Assembly (NCBI GenBank): GCA_027489835.1
Contig: JAIXZF010000232.1
Location: 1-8,961 of the forward strand
From: Hyphomicrobiales bacterium
GTDB lineage: Bacteria > Pseudomonadota > Alphaproteobacteria > Rhizobiales > Beijerinckiaceae
Length of the DNA: 8,961 bases
Reading direction: 5' to 3'
Part shown: one piece after another, positions 5,907-8,961 of the stretch
Layout: every line of letters starts with the position of its first letter
How positions within the stretch are numbered: the stretch's first letter is position 1
Position numbers and translations under genes: made by a program
The notes under the pieces: generated by a model
Seen by the model: only the letters and a program-made list of their open reading frames with translations
The model's database searches: none
Told to the model about the DNA's origin: nothing

Positions 5907-6025
5907 GCTGAGTGCGACGCGGCCTCACTGGCAAGTTGCCGGCCCCTGCGCTATGTCCCCGCTCGCCGACGCCATACGCCGGACATCGGCGCAGATGCGC
6001 TCCCCGCAAGGACCGATCGAACGAC

Positions 6026-6604
6026 ATGCTCAAGCGAGCCTATGACTGGGTTGTGTCTTATGCCAGCCACCCCAGGGCTGTCTGGGTCCTGTTTGCGGTG
6101 ACTTTTCTGGAGAGCTCGGTCAGCCCGATTCCGCCGCTGCCGCTGCTGATCCCCATGTGCCTCGCGCGGCCGGACCGCTCCTGGTACTACGCGCTCGTCT
6201 GCACGGCTGGCGCCGTCACCGGCGGCTATCTCGGCTACGGGATCGGATGGCTGCTCTACGACACGGTCGGGCTCTGGCTCATCACGCTCTACGGGCTGGC
6301 CGATCAGGCCAGCACGATGGTGGCCAACTCGAAGCATGTCTGGTTCTGGGTGCTGCTGACCAAGGGCGTGACGCCGATCCCGTTCAAGATCGTGACGATC
6401 ATGTCGGGCTTCATCCACTTCGATCTCGCCCTGTTCACGCTCGGCACGTTCGTCTCGCGCATCACCTTCTTCATGATGTTCGCCGTGGCGCTGCGCTTCT
6501 ATGGCGACAACATCCGCACCTTCATGGAGAAGCACCTGCCGCTCGCGACAGGCATCCTGCTGTTCTTCATCATCGGCGGTTTCATACTGCCCGCCTTCAT
6601 TTGA
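6026..6604 (+). CDS. YqaA family membrane protein (VTT/DedA-like)
   Basis: A 192-residue inner-membrane protein of the YqaA group, related to the DedA/VTT (SNARE-associated) superfamily. Known DedA relatives contribute to membrane homeostasis and lipid-carrier flipping; the role of YqaA itself is not established. The N-terminus reads MLKRAYDWVVSYASHP. The re-entrant-loop signatures are FLESSVSPIPPLPLLIPM (acidic Glu29 followed by PIPP) and TKGVTPIPFKIVTIMSG (113-128), then SRITFFMMFAVALRFYG and a final helix after FMEKHLPLATG. About five hydrophobic segments are visible. The start at 6026 is where the family usually begins; the only ribosome binding site, AAGGA at 6008-6012, is rather far (13 bases). 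In-frame sequence back to 5912 is Arg/Pro-rich and not coding-like. The aqpZ terminator lies upstream, so it must have its own promoter, which I could not place. Confidence 0.88.
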   Translation: MLKRAYDWVVSYASHPRAVWVLFAVTFLESSVSPIPPLPLLIPMCLARPDRSWYYALVCTAGAVTGGYLGYGIGWLLYDTVGLWLITLYGLADQASTMVANSKHVWFWVLLTKGVTPIPFKIVTIMSGFIHFDLALFTLGTFVSRITFFMMFAVALRFYGDNIRTFMEKHLPLATGILLFFIIGGFILPAFI

Positions 6605-6888
6605 GGCATTGCGCCGGCGTCGTTGCATTTCCGCCACAGCCCGGTGGTTTTGATCGAAGGGCGGGAACCTTTTCAAAAGCGCCGCGATTGCGCCACAAAG
6701 CCGGAGCTTCCTCGCTCACGGCAACTCATTGATTTCCATTCGTTTTGTCCCCCGATCCCTGAGCCACGCCACCAGCGCCGCTTCCAAAGCGCGCGCTGGC
6801 GTCCGTTTGCAGCGGACAGGCCGTGCGTGGCACATGAAGGTTGGCCTTCGGGCCTTGTGACAAGACGATGCCGGAGAGAGTCTGACAG
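6605..6888. other. 284-base gap between the YqaA gene and ilvD
   Basis: No gene is supported. It must contain the ilvD promoter, but no pair of -35/-10 boxes stands out. Small elements seen are the palindrome CTTTTCAAAAG (6669-6679), a hairpin GTCCG/CGGAC (6801-6805 with 6813-6817), a GGCC-TTCG-GGCC tetraloop hairpin (6843-6854) and a possible eight-codon frame at 6834-6860. No terminator for the YqaA gene was found. Confidence 0.5.
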
Positions 6889-8619
6889 ATGGACGCGCGC
6901 GTGTTTGACAAGTCGAAATTGCCCAGCCGGCACGTCTCCGTCGGCCCGGCGCGCGCGCCGCACCGCTCCTACTACTACGCCATGGGCATGACCGCCCGGC
7001 AGATCGCCCAGCCCTTCATCGGCGTCGCCAGCTGCTGGAACGAGGCGGCGCCCTGCAACATCGCCCTGATGCGCCAGGCGCAGGCGGTGAAGAAGGGCGT
7101 GGCCTCGGCCGGCGGCACCCCGCGCGAGTTCTGCACCATCACCGTCACCGACGGCATCGCCATGGGCCACCAGGGCATGAAGGCCTCCCTCGCCTCGCGC
7201 GAGGTCATCGCAGACTCGGTCGAACTCACGATGCGCGGCCATTGCTACGATGCGCTGGTCGGCCTCGCGGGCTGCGACAAGTCGCTGCCGGGCATGATGA
7301 TGGCCATGGTCAGGCTCAACGTGCCGTCCGTGTTCATCTACGGCGGCTCGATCCTGCCGGGCAACTTCAAGGGCAAGCCCGTCACCGTGCAGGACGTGTT
7401 CGAGGCCGTCGGCAAGCATTCGGTCGGCGCGATGTCCGACGAGGATTTGAAGGAGCTCGAGGAGGTGGCCTGCCCATCATCCGGCTCCTGCGGCGCGCAG
7501 TTCACCGCCAACACGATGGCGACCGTGGCCGAGGCCATCGGCCTCGCCCTGCCCTATTCCTGCGGCGCGCCAGCGCCTTACGACATCCGCGACACCTTCT
7601 GCTACACGGCCGGCGAGATGGTGATGGAGCTGATCGCCCGCAACATCCGCCCGCGCGACATCGTCACGCTGAAGGCGCTGGAGAATGCGGCGACCGTGGT
7701 GGCGGCCTCGGGCGGCTCGACCAACGCCGCGCTGCACCTGCCGGCCATCGCGCATGAGTGCGGCATCAAGTTCGACCTGTTCGACGTGGCCGAGATCTTC
7801 AAGAAGACGCCGTACATCGCGGACCTCAAGCCGGGCGGCAAATACGTCGCCAAGGACATGTTCGAGGTGGGCGGTATCCCGCTGCTGATGAAGACGCTGC
7901 TGGACCACGGCTTCCTGCACGGCGACTGCATGACCGTGACCGGCCGCACCATCGCCGAGAACATGGCGAGCGTGAAGTGGAACGACCAGCAGGACGTGGT
8001 CTACCCGGCCGACAAGCCGCTGACCAGGACGGGCGGCGTGGTCGGGCTCAGGGGCAACCTCGCCCCCGAAGGCGCCATCGTGAAGGTGGCCGGCATGCCG
8101 CGCTCGAAGCAGAAATTCTCGGGCCCGGCCCGCTGCTTCGACAATGAGGAGCTCTGCTTCGAGGCGGTCAAGAACAAGCAGTACAAGGAAGGCGACGTGC
8201 TGGTCATCCGCTACGAGGGGCCCAAGGGCGGCCCCGGCATGCGCGAGATGCTGGCGACCACCGCCGCGCTCTACGGGCAGGGCATGGGCGACAAGGTCGC
8301 CCTGATCACGGACGGCCGGTTCTCGGGCGCGACGCGCGGCTTCTGCGTGGGCCATGTCGGTCCGGAAGCGGCCGTCGGCGGGCCGATCGGACTGCTGCAG
8401 GATGGCGACATCATCGATCTCGATGCGATCAAGGGAACGCTCAAAGTTCGCCTTACGACCGCCGAATTGCGGGCGCGTAAGAAGCTCTGGAAGCCACGCG
8501 AGACGGACTACGCCTCGGGCGCGCTCTGGAAATACGCACAGACCGTCGGCTCGGCGGTTGGCGGCGCGGTCACACACCCGGGTGGAGCGGCTGAAAAGCA
8601 CTGCTATGCGGATCTCTAA
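6889..8619 (+). CDS. ilvD: Dihydroxy-acid dehydratase
   Basis: Iron-sulfur dehydratase that converts dihydroxy-isovalerate and dihydroxy-methylvalerate to the keto acids from which valine, leucine, isoleucine and pantoate are made. It has 576 residues. The three cluster cysteines expected in the IlvD/Edd family are Cys56 (in EAAPCN), Cys129 (GCDKSLPG) and Cys201 (SGSCGAQFTANTM). Lys131, beside Cys129, matches the lysine that is carbamylated and binds magnesium. Ser479 in DGRFSGATRG matches the proposed catalytic serine. VTDGIAMGHQGMKASL is typical of true IlvD. The length and SGSCGAQ context fit the shorter, probably [2Fe-2S], class rather than the roughly 615-residue [4Fe-4S] E. coli type. 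Sugar-acid dehydratases (arabinonate, xylonate) are close relatives, so substrate is not fully certain. The start has GGAGAG at 6873-6878. Its last 14 bases overlap the next gene. Confidence 0.92.
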   Translation: MDARVFDKSKLPSRHVSVGPARAPHRSYYYAMGMTARQIAQPFIGVASCWNEAAPCNIALMRQAQAVKKGVASAGGTPREFCTITVTDGIAMGHQGMKASLASREVIADSVELTMRGHCYDALVGLAGCDKSLPGMMMAMVRLNVPSVFIYGGSILPGNFKGKPVTVQDVFEAVGKHSVGAMSDEDLKELEEVACPSSGSCGAQFTANTMATVAEAIGLALPYSCGAPAPYDIRDTFCYTAGEMVMELIARNIRPRDIVTLKALENAATVVAASGGSTNAALHLPAIAHECGIKFDLFDVAEIFKKTPYIADLKPGGKYVAKDMFEVGGIPLLMKTLLDHGFLHGDCMTVTGRTIAENMASVKWNDQQDVVYPADKPLTRTGGVVGLRGNLAPEGAIVKVAGMPRSKQKFSGPARCFDNEELCFEAVKNKQYKEGDVLVIRYEGPKGGPGMREMLATTAALYGQGMGDKVALITDGRFSGATRGFCVGHVGPEAAVGGPIGLLQDGDIIDLDAIKGTLKVRLTTAELRARKKLWKPRETDYASGALWKYAQTVGSAVGGAVTHPGGAAEKHCYADL

Positions 8620-8961
8620 GTTCGGATATTGCCTCGCGATCGCCGGCATCTGGGCCGGCCCCGCCCTTGCGCAGGAGATCAGCTCCGCGCAGGGCGCGCC
8701 GCGCGCCGTGCTGTCGCCCTCGCCAGGTGCCGCGCAGCCTGTGCCCCTCGCGCCTTTCTCCTCGGCGCGCGACGCTCTCCGCGCCGGCGTGAAGGACTAC
8801 AATGCCGGCGACAAGCTGGGCGCTGCCCGCGCGCTGGAGTTTGCTGCGGGGCAAGGCCATGTGCTGGCGCTGTGGAAGCTCGCCAAGATGCACTCCATCG
8901 GCGATGGCGTGCCGCATGACGACCTCAAGGCCTTCGAGTATTTCTCCAAGATCGCGGACGA
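8606..8961 (+). CDS. exoR: Secreted Sel1-repeat protein, probable exopolysaccharide regulator ExoR (3' end missing)
   Basis: The frame from ATG 8606 is open to the window edge (118 residues visible). It starts with a clear Sec signal peptide: basic MRISK, a hydrophobic stretch to about residue 20, and a likely cut after ALA (residues 20-22, before QE). A Pro/Ala/Ser-rich linker follows to about residue 50. Then comes a Sel1/TPR-like unit: YNAGDKLGAARALEFAAGQG, HVLALWKLAKMHSIGDGVP, HDDLKAFEYFSKIAD. This order resembles rhizobial ExoR, the periplasmic protein that restrains the ExoS/ChvI sensor pathway and so represses succinoglycan and promotes motility. Naming is by resemblance; another periplasmic Sel1 protein is possible. 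It overlaps the end of ilvD by 14 bases in a different frame; GGTGGAG at 8581-8587 is far (18 bases) for a ribosome binding site, so coupling to ilvD translation is likely. Confidence 0.72.
   Translation, partial: MRISKFGYCLAIAGIWAGPALAQEISSAQGAPRAVLSPSPGAAQPVPLAPFSSARDALRAGVKDYNAGDKLGAARALEFAAGQGHVLALWKLAKMHSIGDGVPHDDLKAFEYFSKIAD

Noticed and set aside
4514..5911. 465-codon plus-strand frame across lrgB and aqpZ
   Set aside because: Arg/Gly/His-rich translation with no motifs; both genes are unmistakable in the other frames.
1..8619. A single branched-chain/pantothenate operon made of panC, ivd and ilvD
   Set aside because: Terminators, long non-coding stretches, a convergent gene and unrelated genes separate the three, so they share metabolites but not transcription.
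7477..8649. Long open frame of 390 codons on the minus strand
   Set aside because: It lies wholly opposite ilvD; its His/Arg/Ala/Val/Asp-rich translation is the usual antisense shadow of a GC-rich gene.
1..8961. CRISPR array, tRNA, rRNA, insertion sequence or phage genes
   Set aside because: Reading both strands I saw no regularly spaced direct repeats, no cloverleaf-type sequences and no transposase, integrase or phage motifs.

Overview
The window is GC-rich throughout. Its protein sequences look like those of an alphaproteobacterium, most likely order Hyphomicrobiales (Rhizobiales), in the Mesorhizobium/Phyllobacteriaceae neighbourhood. The pointers are a rhizobial-type PanC, a zinc-free 55-residue L33, a roughly 575-residue IlvD, an ExoR-like Sel1 protein and a palindromic repeat of the kind scattered through rhizobial genomes. 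The taxonomic placement is inference from sequence feel, not from a search.

Layout. 1-627 is the 3' three quarters of panC (pantothenate synthesis), closed by a terminator at 667-690. 738-905 is rpmG (ribosomal protein L33), closed by a strong terminator at 938-961. 1192-1491 is a small acidic/helical protein of unknown function. 1492-1995 is a gene-free stretch with several hairpins, one with a nearly perfect 16-bp stem. 1996-3168 is isovaleryl-CoA dehydrogenase (leucine breakdown). Convergent with it, only 7 bases away, is a two-helix membrane protein (complement of 3176-3565) in visibly AT-richer DNA. 3566-3972 is non-coding and carries a palindromic repeat element (about 3714-3834) and a probable lrgA promoter.

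The next block is membrane genes, all on the plus strand: lrgA and lrgB (overlapping by 4 bases, holin-like/antiholin-like pair), aqpZ (water channel, with a 10-bp-stem terminator at 5874-5906), and a YqaA/VTT-family protein. After a 284-base gap comes ilvD (dihydroxy-acid dehydratase, branched-chain amino acid synthesis). Its last 14 bases overlap the start of a secreted Sel1-repeat protein, probably the periplasmic exopolysaccharide regulator ExoR, which runs off the right edge.

Three enzymes touch the branched-chain keto acid pool: PanC uses pantoate, which is made from 2-ketoisovalerate; IlvD makes that keto acid; IVD consumes the leucine-derived acyl-CoA. They are separated by terminators and unrelated genes, so this is not an operon. 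Most of the window is ordinary chromosomal housekeeping. The points most worth a second look are the ilvD/exoR overlap, the hairpin at the lrgA start, the structured leader before ivd, and the AT-rich insert with its adjacent repeat. I see no convincing undescribed system, CRISPR array, tRNA, rRNA, transposase or phage gene.
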